NCBI GenBank assembly: GCA_003696565.1
Contig: RFHA01000114.1
Coordinates: 1 to 62,733 of the forward strand
Reading direction: 5' to 3'
DNA length: 62,733 bases
DNA from: Chloroflexota bacterium
GTDB lineage: Bacteria; Chloroflexota; Anaerolineae; Aggregatilineales; Phototrophicaceae
Both the position numbers and the translations under genes were made by a program. The notes below the pieces were generated by a model. That model worked only from the letters and a program-made list of their open reading frames with translations. It did not search any database and was not told the origin of the DNA. Position 1 is the stretch's first letter, and each line of letters opens with the position of its first letter. Of the stretch, positions 46,061-55,305 are shown one piece after another.

Positions 46061-46078
46061 TTGTGAAGTAGTTCACGA
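46061..46078 (+). promoter_or_regulatory. candidate Rex operator before hisD
   Basis: TTGTGAA-GTAG-TTCACGA differs from the Rex consensus TTGTGAA-N4-TTCACAA at one position. It lies 54 bases before the hisD start. It sits inside a larger imperfect dyad (TGTTAG at 46039 with CTAACA at 46079), so an RNA hairpin is an alternative reading. A Rex gene is present in the window. Confidence 0.5.
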
Positions 46079-46131
46079 CTAACACCCCATGCCTCAAAAC
46101 TAGTAACTGTATGATAAAGGAAGACACAAGC

Positions 46132-47448
46132 ATGACTATTCAATATCTGAAGTTAAGTGAGTTATCAGAAGCTCAGCGTAAAAAAATCATGCGCCGCGCA
46201 GAGCAAGACATCAGTGATTTACTACCCCTTGCGAAAGACGTTTCAGAACGCATCCGTAAAGAAGGTGATGCCGCTGTTGTAGATTATGCGCGTCAATTTG
46301 ATGCAAAAGACTTTACAGCCGATATGTTACGCGCCAAGCCAGAGGATTTTGTAGCCGCTCGCGCGGCACTCGCACCAGATGTGATTGCCGCAATTGAGTC
46401 AGCGTATGCCAATATCCGTAAATTCCATGAAGAACAAATGCCCGAGCCGATGTGGTTTACAGAAGTTCAACCGGGGATTATGGCGGGTGAAAAGACAACC
46501 CCAATTGCAAGTGTTGCGCTTTATGTCCCGCGTGGAAAAGGCGCGTTCCCTTCTGTCATGTTAATGCTAGCAACGCCGGCAAAAGTTGCTGGTGTAGAAA
46601 AAGTTATTGTCCTTACACCACCCCGCCCAGATGGTAAAGCAGATGATGCCTCACTCGTCGCCGCACAAGTCTGTGGCGTGGATGAAGTTTATGTTGTGGG
46701 CGGTATGCAAGCCATTGCCGCTGTTGCATATGGTACAGAAACTATTCCAAAGGTGGATAAAGTGATTGGACCCGGCAGTAGTTATGTTTCTGCCGCCAAA
46801 CGCTGGCTATTTGGGACAATCGATGTTGGCTTACCCGCTGGACCAAGTGAGTCAATCATCCTAGCAGATGAAACAGCAGACCCACGCCTGGTTGCGCTTG
46901 ATCTTTTAGTAGAAGCGGAACATGGACCAGATTCTGCCGCATTGTTGGTAACACACAGCGAAGTTGTTGCTCAACAAGCCTATGAGATTTTGCCAGAATA
47001 TATTGCACAAATTCCTGAATGGCGGCGAGGGTTTATTCAAAACGTCTTAGAAAATTATGGTGGTATTCTACTCACCAACAGCCTAGATGAATCTATTCAG
47101 TTTGTAAACGATTATGCCCCAGAGCACCTTGAAGTGATCGTTAATGAGCCATTTATCGCTCTGAATAAAATCAAAAACGCTGGCGAAATCTTGCTTGGCT
47201 CACTAACTCCCATTCCTACTGCCAATTATTGCTTGGGGTTAAACGCCATTTTGCCCACTGGTGGGTTTGCAAGAACATTCTCCTCTGTTAGTGTTATGGA
47301 TTTCCTTAAGCGTAGCGGTATTGGGTATTTATCACGAGAGGGCTATGAGCGATTGCAAAAGACAACAGCCATTCTAGCCGATTATGAAAATTTCCCATCA
47401 CATGCTTTTGCCATCCGCAAGCGGAATGAAATTATCGGTTTGAAGTAA
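46132..47448 (+). CDS. hisD: histidinol dehydrogenase
   Basis: 438 aa from the ATG at 46132, ten bases after GGAAG; an ATG at 46111 lies before that site. Family hallmarks: ALYVPRGKGAFPSVMLM, VIGPGSSYVSAAKRWLFG, AGPSESIILADE and APEHLEVIV (catalytic Glu-His). It oxidises histidinol to histidine using two NAD+. A Rex-like site lies upstream. The other his genes in this window (hisZ, hisG) are 13 kb away, so the pathway is scattered. Confidence 0.95.
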   Translation: MTIQYLKLSELSEAQRKKIMRRAEQDISDLLPLAKDVSERIRKEGDAAVVDYARQFDAKDFTADMLRAKPEDFVAARAALAPDVIAAIESAYANIRKFHEEQMPEPMWFTEVQPGIMAGEKTTPIASVALYVPRGKGAFPSVMLMLATPAKVAGVEKVIVLTPPRPDGKADDASLVAAQVCGVDEVYVVGGMQAIAAVAYGTETIPKVDKVIGPGSSYVSAAKRWLFGTIDVGLPAGPSESIILADETADPRLVALDLLVEAEHGPDSAALLVTHSEVVAQQAYEILPEYIAQIPEWRRGFIQNVLENYGGILLTNSLDESIQFVNDYAPEHLEVIVNEPFIALNKIKNAGEILLGSLTPIPTANYCLGLNAILPTGGFARTFSSVSVMDFLKRSGIGYLSREGYERLQKTTAILADYENFPSHAFAIRKRNEIIGLK

Positions 47449-47449
47449 C

Positions 47450-48661
47450 ATGACCTTGCTACAAACAATACAACAATTACAATTTACCGATAAGCCACAG
47501 GCGGAAGCCCTGTTGCTGGATTTCATCAATCAGACCTTCCCAGAATTAGATGTTGTCACCTGTGATCTGCGTCCACAAGCGATTTCATTAAATTCATTTA
47601 ATGGGTTTATCACACTGGCAACTGGCAAAAAGTTGTTCTTCAAAACGCATACCGAAGAAGATAACCAGATTGATGAATACTACAATGCACAAATGCTAGA
47701 AGCCGCCGGTTATCCTATCATCAAACCGATCTATAGTTCTACCCAAGCTGGGCAACATCTGCTGATTTATGAAGTCATTGAGTCACCATCGGTGTTCGAT
47801 TTAGCGTGGGAAATTGAGCAAATGGGGGGCGATTTTACCGCCCTCCAAGCCGCCCAAAATCGTGAAGATGCAGCGTTGTTTGAGCGATACACCCACACAC
47901 TGGCTTTTCAATCCAGTCGTGATGCAGCCAAAGCACCTATTCATCAATTATTTTGGCACCGCATCACTGGCGGACGGCTAACACGCTTCTATAATGGACA
48001 AACTATCACTCTACCCGATGGTGCAACCTACACAACAGATGATCTATTCAACGCCACTTGGATCATCAATGGACAACGATATGAACAGACTATATATGAC
48101 ATCATCGAGCAAGCCAAGCACTTGCTCAACCCAAATCAAAGCGGCATCAGCATCATTGGGCATGGCGATGCACATAACGGTAATGTCTTTTTTACCGGTG
48201 ATCTGCTATATTTTGATCCAGCATTTGCCGGGCGGCATCACCCACTGTTAGATTTAGCCAAGCCACTGTTTCATAATGTGTTCGCTATGTGGATGTATTA
48301 TCCCAACATCAAGCAGCAACACACAAACATCACATACCAATTTGAAGCTGGCGTGATGAATGTCGTTCATGATTATCACCTACCAGAAATACGTCATATG
48401 TTTTTACGTAGCAAAGTTGAACACACACTTATTCCGATTGTCACGTATCTGTTTGAACGCAGTGATTTACGAGCGGACTGGCGTACTTACCTGAAATCCG
48501 CATTATTTTGCTGCCCATTCTTAACACTTAATCTAGCAGATCATACGCGCTTCCCACCAGCAATTACACTATTAGGGCTTGCGATGTCCGTTGAAATGGG
48601 CGCAGAATCAAAAGACATTCGCAGTTTAATTGACCGCACGCTTGATGAGGTAATAATATGA
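47450..48661 (+). CDS. APH-family small-molecule kinase-like protein
   Basis: 403 aa of the aminoglycoside phosphotransferase fold. An ATP-binding Lys is likely in KKLFFKTH. The catalytic loop is IIGHGDAHNGNVFF (HGDxHxGN) and the metal Asp follows in YFDPAFAGRHHPLLD. The family phosphorylates antibiotics, choline, homoserine and others; the substrate here cannot be told. It starts one base after hisD and overlaps the small gene downstream by ATGA, so all three are co-transcribed. Confidence 0.75.
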   Translation: MTLLQTIQQLQFTDKPQAEALLLDFINQTFPELDVVTCDLRPQAISLNSFNGFITLATGKKLFFKTHTEEDNQIDEYYNAQMLEAAGYPIIKPIYSSTQAGQHLLIYEVIESPSVFDLAWEIEQMGGDFTALQAAQNREDAALFERYTHTLAFQSSRDAAKAPIHQLFWHRITGGRLTRFYNGQTITLPDGATYTTDDLFNATWIINGQRYEQTIYDIIEQAKHLLNPNQSGISIIGHGDAHNGNVFFTGDLLYFDPAFAGRHHPLLDLAKPLFHNVFAMWMYYPNIKQQHTNITYQFEAGVMNVVHDYHLPEIRHMFLRSKVEHTLIPIVTYLFERSDLRADWRTYLKSALFCCPFLTLNLADHTRFPPAITLLGLAMSVEMGAESKDIRSLIDRTLDEVII

Positions 48662-48957
48662 GTGATTTACCAGAGTTTGATAAACACGTCCCGTTTCATA
48701 AAGCAAACAGCTTTGCCATACAAATTTTTGGAGATAAGTTTGTCAATTTACATGCCCATGATGATGGGCACTATCGTGTTGTGTTTAAGAAATCCTTCTT
48801 TACACTAACGCAAGACAATACCGAACCCACAAAATCCCAATGGAACACGCTAAAAAAGCGCATGAAGCGAATCAACAAACGAGTCTTTATCTTCAAAGAA
48901 CACGGTGAAACCTCCGAAGATCATTATTATATGGATTTTGGCTTCTTTGCTTATTAA
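48658..48957 (+). CDS. uncharacterised 99-aa protein
   Basis: Soluble, rich in Lys, His and Phe (FHKANSFAIQIF, HAHDDGHYRVVFKKSFF). No motif is recognised. The start overlaps the kinase stop, which supports translation and a possible shared function with that kinase. Confidence 0.6.
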   Translation: MSDLPEFDKHVPFHKANSFAIQIFGDKFVNLHAHDDGHYRVVFKKSFFTLTQDNTEPTKSQWNTLKKRMKRINKRVFIFKEHGETSEDHYYMDFGFFAY

Positions 48958-49075
48958 TAAACCATTGTCGCACCTCACAACCATGCCTATAATCGCTTGA
49001 TTGATTTCAATTTGAGTGTTTGTAATGGCTAGGCTGTTTTGGCTAGATACTAAACAACTTGCATGAGGAGCTTAC

Positions 49076-49978
49076 ATGCGGGCATTTATTGGGCTTATCA
49101 AAACAATGCGCCCCAAACAGTGGACTAAAAACTTACTGTTTGTTTTCCCTGCGATTGTGTTTGATGGCAAATTATTTCAATTAGAGCCGTTTTTGCGTGT
49201 GTTTATCGCATTTGTGTTACTTTGCCTCATTTCCGGCACGGTTTATATCATCAACGACTTAGTTGATATCGAGGCAGACCGTAAACATCCCAAGAAAAAA
49301 TTCCGTCCATTACCCTCCGGCGAACTGCCAAAGAGTATTGCAATCGCCGCAGCTATCATTATCCCAGTCGCGGGGATTGGCTTTGCATTTGTGTTTAGCT
49401 TACCATTGGCACTGATCTTGATCGCTTATTTACTCATGCAAATCGCTTATTCTTTCCGGCTCAAGCATATTGTTATCGTTGACGTATTAACCATTATGAT
49501 TGGCTTTTTGATGCGCGTTGGCGCGGGGGCGGTTGTGTTTGATGTAGAAAACTTCTCTCCCTGGCTATTCGCTGCAACCGGATTGCTTGCGTTGTTCTTA
49601 GCAGTTGGCAAGCGGCGCGGTGAGCTAATCGAAATGGGAGAAAACGCCAGTAACACACGCAAAATTTTAGAGCATTATAATTTACCACTCATTGACGACA
49701 TGATGCGGATTGTCGTCACTAGCACCTTAATCACTTATGTGTTATACACAATTGAAGTTCCAGTCAATACAGACCCGCCACCTGATCCCCCATATTTGGG
49801 TTTATTAACTGTGCCATTTGTGATGTACGGCTTGTTTCGATATTTATATCTTATACATGTTAAAGGAGAAGGCAGCGCACCAGATGAGGTATTGTTAAAA
49901 GATCGTCCGTTGCAAATGACACTCGTTTTATTTGGTTTAACATTTATCTTGATTTTATACATTTTGCCGAGTTTATAA
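49076..49978 (+). CDS. UbiA-family prenyltransferase, decaprenyl-phosphate phosphoribosyltransferase-like
   Basis: 300 aa with about eight or nine membrane segments. The first Asp motif reads NDLVDIEADRKHPKKKFRPLPSG. The second region reads YSFRLKHIVIVDVLTI. This combination is closest to the decaprenyl-phosphate phosphoribosyltransferase (Rv3806c-type) branch of UbiA. That enzyme transfers phosphoribose from PRPP to a polyprenyl phosphate for wall arabinan. The next two genes make isopentenyl diphosphate, the precursor of its lipid substrate. Confidence 0.82.
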   Translation: MRAFIGLIKTMRPKQWTKNLLFVFPAIVFDGKLFQLEPFLRVFIAFVLLCLISGTVYIINDLVDIEADRKHPKKKFRPLPSGELPKSIAIAAAIIIPVAGIGFAFVFSLPLALILIAYLLMQIAYSFRLKHIVIVDVLTIMIGFLMRVGAGAVVFDVENFSPWLFAATGLLALFLAVGKRRGELIEMGENASNTRKILEHYNLPLIDDMMRIVVTSTLITYVLYTIEVPVNTDPPPDPPYLGLLTVPFVMYGLFRYLYLIHVKGEGSAPDEVLLKDRPLQMTLVLFGLTFILILYILPSL

Positions 49979-49985
49979 GATAACA

Positions 49986-50909
49986 ATGAATGCACCTGCC
50001 AAAATCATCCTATTTGGTGAACACGCCGTTGTTTATGGACAACCTGCGATTGCTGTTCCGGTTTCATCCCTTCGGGCAGAAGCCACCATCCGCCCAGCAC
50101 CGGTTGGTACAGGATTACATATTGAAGCTGCTGATTTAAACGAGGTTTTGCCGGTTGATTTAGAATCTGACTTAGTCGATAACGCCTTAATCCTGACTGC
50201 ACGCACCGTTTTAAAGGCACTCAATGCTCCACCACCAGATGCCATTATCACCGTAACCTCTCATATCCCTATGGCAAGTGGACTAGGTAGCGGCGCAGCC
50301 GTATCTACAGCCGTTGCGCGCGCAGTAGCAAAAGCTGTTCATGTAGATATCACACTTGAGCAAACCAATCAAATCGTATATGAAATCGAGAAAATCTATC
50401 ATGGTACACCAAGCGGTATCGACAACACTGTTATCGTCTATGAACAGCCTGTTTATTTTATTCGTGAGCAGCCGATTGAAAAATTAACCATTGGTGCCCC
50501 CATGACACTTGTCATCGCAGATACTGGAGAAGCCTCCCTAACACGAATTGCTGTTGGCGATGTGCGAAAACTATATGAAGCGGAGCCGGAGCGCATCCAG
50601 CCTATTATTATGGAAATTGGTGATATTGCCCGACGAGCAAAAACTGCGATCCTCAACGGCAATATTAGCTCTTTAGGTCCTCTCATGCTTAAAAATCACG
50701 CGCTTTTGCAAAAACTCACTGTTTCTGCACCATCATTGGATCATTTGGTGGATACCGCTATGGAAGCCGGGGCACAAGGGGCAAAACTCTCCGGAGGGGG
50801 GCGCGGCGGGAACATGATCGCACTGTGTGCGCCACATCGTGCCGAACATATTAAAGAAGCTCTGTTACGATCTGGAGCTGTCCGGGCGTTTATCACAAAG
50901 GTAACATGA
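49986..50909 (+). CDS. mvk: mevalonate kinase
   Basis: 307 aa GHMP kinase. The N-terminal PAKIILFGEHAVVYGQPAIA, the ATP loop MASGLGSGAAVSTAV, and GTPSGIDNTV are all typical of mevalonate kinase. The C-terminal GAKLSGGGRGGNMIAL completes the fold. It phosphorylates mevalonate at the 5-hydroxyl. It starts 8 bases after the prenyltransferase gene and overlaps the isopentenyl phosphate kinase gene (ATGA). Confidence 0.93.
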   Translation: MNAPAKIILFGEHAVVYGQPAIAVPVSSLRAEATIRPAPVGTGLHIEAADLNEVLPVDLESDLVDNALILTARTVLKALNAPPPDAIITVTSHIPMASGLGSGAAVSTAVARAVAKAVHVDITLEQTNQIVYEIEKIYHGTPSGIDNTVIVYEQPVYFIREQPIEKLTIGAPMTLVIADTGEASLTRIAVGDVRKLYEAEPERIQPIIMEIGDIARRAKTAILNGNISSLGPLMLKNHALLQKLTVSAPSLDHLVDTAMEAGAQGAKLSGGGRGGNMIALCAPHRAEHIKEALLRSGAVRAFITKVT

Positions 50910-51688
50910 TGATCTTTATCAAACTAGGTGGTTCACTCATTACAGATAAGCGTCAAGAAAGATCATTCCGTGCCGATGTCATGACTCGCCTTGCCAAAGA
51001 AATCGCCACGGGATGGAATCCTAATAGTCCATTGTTAATTGGGCATGGCAGTGGATCGTTTGGGCATGTCATTGCTAAACAACACGGCACAATGCAAGGT
51101 GTGCATACACCAGAACAATGGCGTGGTTTTGCTGAAGTTGCTACCGTTGCCGCTGAGTTGAATTATCTAGTCGCAGATGCCTTGTCAAAAGCAGGCGTTC
51201 CGGTCTGGCGTATCCAACCATCCGCTTCAGCAAAATGTCGCGATGGTAAAATCATCCATATGGCACTATTCCCCATAAAAACTGCGCTTAAACATCGAAT
51301 AGTGCCACTTGTATATGGTGACGTAGCATTAGATGAAATACGTGGCGGAACAATTATCTCCACTGAAACAGTCATGAGTTATCTCGTAGATCACCTACCT
51401 GTACAGCGAATTATCCTACTAGGTGAAGTTCCAGGTGTATTAGATGAACAGAAAGCGGTCATTCCACGGATTACACCACAAAATATTAAACAATATCAAA
51501 GCATATTAGGTAGTTCCGAGGGGACAGATGTAACTGGTGGGATGCTAACCAAAGTCACTGACATGCTAGAATTGGTCAAGCTCAAACCAGAATTAACCAT
51601 CCAAATTATGGATGGGCGCGTGCCGGGTTTACTGCATGAGACATTGGTTAATCACACACATACCGGCACGTTGATTACAGCGCAATAA
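50906..51688 (+). CDS. ipk: isopentenyl phosphate kinase
   Basis: 260 aa of the amino-acid kinase fold. The N-terminal IKLGGSLITDK and the glycine loop GHGSGSFGH with the family's catalytic His are present. GTDVTGGMLTKV is the distinctive IPK region. It phosphorylates isopentenyl phosphate to isopentenyl diphosphate, the last step of the alternative mevalonate pathway. It overlaps the mevalonate kinase gene and needs the phosphomevalonate decarboxylase, probably the gene at 33467, to link them. Confidence 0.93.
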   Translation: MMIFIKLGGSLITDKRQERSFRADVMTRLAKEIATGWNPNSPLLIGHGSGSFGHVIAKQHGTMQGVHTPEQWRGFAEVATVAAELNYLVADALSKAGVPVWRIQPSASAKCRDGKIIHMALFPIKTALKHRIVPLVYGDVALDEIRGGTIISTETVMSYLVDHLPVQRIILLGEVPGVLDEQKAVIPRITPQNIKQYQSILGSSEGTDVTGGMLTKVTDMLELVKLKPELTIQIMDGRVPGLLHETLVNHTHTGTLITAQ

Positions 51689-51709
51689 GCATATGCTTAA
51701 ATTAAAATG

Positions 51710-52951
51710 CTATTGGCTCGCCTCTAAACGGAGTTGTACTTCAAAAACCGGCTCATATGTGCCTAAAGCTAATGTATCTAGCCATTCATTTGCCACAACA
51801 GGGCTACCATTCGGGAAAGTGCTATGTGTTACAATAATCGCCCGCCCCACTTGCCGCCACATAACAGCCGCAGTAGAGGCTTCATCACACGCTGTTGTAT
51901 CCCACGTATAAAGCGGTAATTGAGAAAACAACATCACATCTTGGGTAAATTCATTCCCCCCTGTGATGATTTCCACCAAGCGTTCATCTTGTGCTGCAGC
52001 ACGTGCGTCCGCCGGTGTCTCAAATAAATGAATTTGATACCCCAAATCATACAGTGGCAGCTCCTCATAATTACACGTCTCGTTGATATGGTGTAAAGAC
52101 ACTGTGCCAACGTGATTATAATCGGTAAAGAATGACTCTGCCGCCTCACGAATCGATTCCGGCAATGACGTGACAAACGCCTGTGTATCAAAATTGCCTG
52201 TTAATGCTGAATCTGCCATCAGCAAATCGCTCAACGGTGGGAATGTATCAACCTGGGCAGCATATTCATCAAATGAAGCTGGTTCTGGCGGGGTATAATC
52301 CACATCAACCATTGATGGGTCTGTGATAATAACAACTGTATCTAGACGAGCATTGGGTTGAACCTCAGTAGGTGGAATTGCCTCTACATTCTCCTGACCA
52401 TAAAGCACTTCACCAAAAATAGTATGGTTATAATTCAGCCAATCTGTGACAACTGTCGTGATAAAGAATTGACTACCGTTCGTATTAAACCGCCCCATAT
52501 CACGATTATTGGAGTTCGCTGTTGCCAATAATCCAGGGCGATCAAACACCATATAGCTCACATATTCATCGTTAACGGTGTATCCAGGACCACCCCGCCC
52601 TGTGCCTTCTGGATCTCCACCCTGTGCCATAAAATCCGCAATTACGCGATGAAAAACGGTGTTATTATAAAAATTGTTCTGTGCCAAAAAGACAAAGCTA
52701 TTGACCGTTTGAGGTGCCAAGGTCTCAAACAAGTTGACATATATCGGACCGTATTCTGTGCAGAAGATTGCATAATAATCTACACCTGGCTCCAGCACCT
52801 GATCCGGTGCAGTAAATGTTTGTGTAGCAGCATCTGGCGCAGGTGTTGCCGCCGCACAAATTTCTTCTGGTGTTTGGGGCGTATCTTCTTGAGCATTAAT
52901 CGCTGGCATACTCCACAAAAGTAACACCCAAATAATTAGAACTCGCTTCAT
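51710..52951 (-). CDS. secreted cyclophilin-type peptidyl-prolyl isomerase with extra C-terminal domain
   Basis: 413 aa with a signal peptide (ending INAQ). The cyclophilin domain covers about residues 60-205 (PQTVNSFVFLAQNNFYNNTVFHRVIADFMAQGGDP split motifs: FHRVIADFMAQGGD, GTGRGGPGY, NGSQFFIT). A roughly 190-residue C-terminal domain with several cysteines (NETCNYEELP, TTACDEAST) is unrecognised. It should help fold proteins outside the cytoplasmic membrane. Confidence 0.85.
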   Translation of the reverse strand: MKRVLIIWVLLLWSMPAINAQEDTPQTPEEICAAATPAPDAATQTFTAPDQVLEPGVDYYAIFCTEYGPIYVNLFETLAPQTVNSFVFLAQNNFYNNTVFHRVIADFMAQGGDPEGTGRGGPGYTVNDEYVSYMVFDRPGLLATANSNNRDMGRFNTNGSQFFITTVVTDWLNYNHTIFGEVLYGQENVEAIPPTEVQPNARLDTVVIITDPSMVDVDYTPPEPASFDEYAAQVDTFPPLSDLLMADSALTGNFDTQAFVTSLPESIREAAESFFTDYNHVGTVSLHHINETCNYEELPLYDLGYQIHLFETPADARAAAQDERLVEIITGGNEFTQDVMLFSQLPLYTWDTTACDEASTAAVMWRQVGRAIIVTHSTFPNGSPVVANEWLDTLALGTYEPVFEVQLRLEASQ

Positions 52952-53040
52952 TCTTCATTCTCCAATTCAAAATTTATCATAAGGAGTCTATCATAGAACG
53001 TAGGTAAATCGTATAGCATCCGCTTCAGGTCTGTGATAAC

Positions 53041-54477
53041 ATGCCCAATATGGAACGAAACAAATACCTATTCAGTTTATTACTTTTATTCGGGGTGATG
53101 ACTCTCTTTGCTTGCTCATCACCGGAGCCTATTCAGATTCGTATTACTCCCACACCGCAGGCAACCGCCACTTATACGGCATCGCCTGTACCAACACTGT
53201 TAATTCCTAGTCAAACCCCTAGCCTTACGCCAGATTCAACCACCGCAACAGAGAACCCGTACTATCGCGGTCCAATCACAGGGGAAAACTACACCTTACC
53301 AACATTAGAGCAAGAATTTGCTGATATTCCAACTATTACCCCAACACCACTACCCCCAACACCGCAATCCCCAACAGCCACACCAGGACCCACATCCACA
53401 CCTGTGCCGCTGATGGATGCCAATAACATGGGGATTCAGGTCTATTCCAATGTTGATTTTGATCGCTGGATGCGTGTTATTGGGTTAGCACAAGTTACCG
53501 GGGTCAAATGGGTTAAAATTCAAGTTAACTGGGGATTTATCCAACCGGAAGGTCCAAACACATTTGGCGAACAGTTTCAGTTATTTGAACGCCAAATTGA
53601 AGCGGTCAAACGCGCTGGTTTTAACGTTATTTTAAGTATAGCAAAAGCACCGAACTGGGCACGGTCAGTACAAATTGAAAGTGGACCGCCAGACGATCCA
53701 CAAGTCTATGCAGATTTCCTGACTTTTATGCTGACCAATACAAAAATAGGGCAAAGCATTGATGCCATTGAAGTTTGGAATGAGCCTAATCTGCGGCGTG
53801 AATGGCAAGGTACTCTCGATTTCAGCGGTGCGGGCTATATGCGTCTGTTTGCCCCTGCATATCAGGCAATCCGTGCTTATTCCCCCTCGATGACCATCAT
53901 CACTGCTGGCTTGGCACCAACCAGTAACTTGGACGGCGCAGTGGATGATCGGTTATTCCTGCAACAGATGTATGATGCTGGTTTAGGTAATTACACAGAT
54001 ATTGCCATTGGGGCACACCCCTATGGTTGGGGCAATCCACCAGATGTACGCTGCTGTGATGCTATTGCCGGGCGTGGTTGGGATGACAATGAGCACTTCT
54101 TTTTCATCCACAACTTAGAAGATACCTATGCCATTATGTCACAAAATGGACATAATAATTTACAAATTTGGGTAACAGAGTTCGGTTGGGCAACTTGGGA
54201 AGGGTTACCGTCTGAGCCGCCAGAAGAGTGGATGCTTTATAATACCGCAGCCGACCAAGCAAATTACGCTCTTCGCGCTTTCCAAATTGGGGATGAATTG
54301 CCCTATGTTGGACCGATGATTCTTTGGAACTTAAACTTTGCCAACGCCTTCACCGTAGAAAATCGAGATGAAGTCGCCGCATATAGCATCATTAACCCCG
54401 TGATTTTCCCACAAGAACGCCCGCTTTATTGGGCACTCGCTTGGGCAACAGGTAGTGTAGAAGAACCACGTGATTAA
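53041..54477 (+). CDS. lipoprotein glycoside hydrolase (clan GH-A, GH39/GH5-like)
   Basis: 478 aa. Signal with lipobox LFAC, then a Thr/Pro linker (PTPLPPTPQSPTATP). The TIM-barrel domain runs from about residue 130. The acid/base Glu is in IEVWNEPNLRREW and the nucleophile Glu is probably in WVTEFGWATWE. The layout fits GH39/GH5-type enzymes; the sugar cannot be named. A nearby polysaccharide deacetylase suggests surface-glycan work. The ATG at 53050 is a possible alternative start. Confidence 0.8.
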   Translation: MPNMERNKYLFSLLLLFGVMTLFACSSPEPIQIRITPTPQATATYTASPVPTLLIPSQTPSLTPDSTTATENPYYRGPITGENYTLPTLEQEFADIPTITPTPLPPTPQSPTATPGPTSTPVPLMDANNMGIQVYSNVDFDRWMRVIGLAQVTGVKWVKIQVNWGFIQPEGPNTFGEQFQLFERQIEAVKRAGFNVILSIAKAPNWARSVQIESGPPDDPQVYADFLTFMLTNTKIGQSIDAIEVWNEPNLRREWQGTLDFSGAGYMRLFAPAYQAIRAYSPSMTIITAGLAPTSNLDGAVDDRLFLQQMYDAGLGNYTDIAIGAHPYGWGNPPDVRCCDAIAGRGWDDNEHFFFIHNLEDTYAIMSQNGHNNLQIWVTEFGWATWEGLPSEPPEEWMLYNTAADQANYALRAFQIGDELPYVGPMILWNLNFANAFTVENRDEVAAYSIINPVIFPQERPLYWALAWATGSVEEPRD

Positions 54478-54479
54478 AC

Positions 54480-54515
54480 AAAAAAATAATGGCACAGAAG
54501 AAACACTGTGCCGTT
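54480..54515. terminator. bidirectional terminator between GH and deacetylase genes
   Basis: A 10-bp stem with one G-T pair (54488-54497 with 54506-54515) follows seven A (54480-54486), giving a T-run on the minus strand. It overlaps the deacetylase stop codon. Confidence 0.78.
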
Positions 54516-55236
54516 ATTCTGCTTCTTCATCATCGCTAAATGCCTGCGTCAAATTGACAATACGATACGGCTCTCCAGCTTCTGTCGTTAAAGCCATCAC
54601 ATCATCTATGTGGTTTTCTAACCAATTCATATCTGTTGGGCGCGGGTGAACCAACACAATTCCGCCACCATTTTCATGCCGTAATACAGCCTCAAAATAT
54701 GCCATTGTTAAATCAAAACGTGTTACTAAATTCCACCGAACAGTCACCAAATTATTCGCTTCTGCCCACTCCAACCAATTGCGATCCCAAACGCCATATG
54801 GCGGACGAACATACCGAATTGTATAATCCGGATCATCCAATACATCACGTAAATCTGCCTGAAACGCTGCAAAATCTTCCTCTAATTCAGGGATCGTCAT
54901 CCCTTCGTTGTGATAACGTGTATGATACCCAATCTCAAAACCAGCATCGATAATTTCCTGCCATAACGTTGGGTCATGCTCAATGAGTTCCGAACCAAGA
55001 GGAAAAAAAACCGCCGTGATGTCATGTTCAACTAAAAATTCAAACATCTGACGTGTCAACACTTCATCAATGCAATCATCAATAGTAATCAAAATATTAT
55101 TCCGTAATGCCGGTTCGTTTCCATAAATTACCAACGGAATATCTGGCGTTGGTGTATCAGGTTCTGGCGTGGTTTCTTGTGCCACCAAAGGATAAGCAAA
55201 CCATCCCATTATCAAAATCATTAAAAAACGCATCAT
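54514..55236 (-). CDS. secreted polysaccharide deacetylase
   Basis: About 240 aa from MMRFLMILIMG; a longer frame starting at 55278 would run into the rpoC terminator stem, and GAGG lies 7 bases before the chosen ATG. A signal peptide ends VAQ. The deacetylase motifs are ITIDDC (metal Asp pair), YHTRYH (HTxxH) and RPPYGVWD. DDC replaces the common DDG. It removes N-acetyl groups from peptidoglycan or another glycan. Confidence 0.85.
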   Translation of the reverse strand: MMRFLMILIMGWFAYPLVAQETTPEPDTPTPDIPLVIYGNEPALRNNILITIDDCIDEVLTRQMFEFLVEHDITAVFFPLGSELIEHDPTLWQEIIDAGFEIGYHTRYHNEGMTIPELEEDFAAFQADLRDVLDDPDYTIRYVRPPYGVWDRNWLEWAEANNLVTVRWNLVTRFDLTMAYFEAVLRHENGGGIVLVHPRPTDMNWLENHIDDVMALTTEAGEPYRIVNLTQAFSDDEEAE

Positions 55237-55253
55237 GACCATCCTCACAAATG

Positions 55254-55277
55254 AAAAAGGATGAGGCGCATGCCTCA
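55254..55277 (-). terminator. terminator of rpoC
   Basis: Stem TGAGGC/GCCTCA (55262-55267 with 55272-55277) followed on the minus strand by five T. It lies 28 bases after the rpoC stop. Confidence 0.82.
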
Positions 55278-55305
55278 CCCTTCTCAGTTATATCATAGGG
55301 AGTGC

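Noticed and set aside
46011-46131. A His-rich leader peptide before hisD
   Set aside because: I read the three plus-strand frames and found no short ORF with a run of His codons, and no terminator lies between this stretch and hisD.
54514-55278. Long start of the deacetylase gene at 55278
   Set aside because: Those codons form the rpoC terminator stem and T-run, and a better start with GAGG and a signal peptide lies at 55236.
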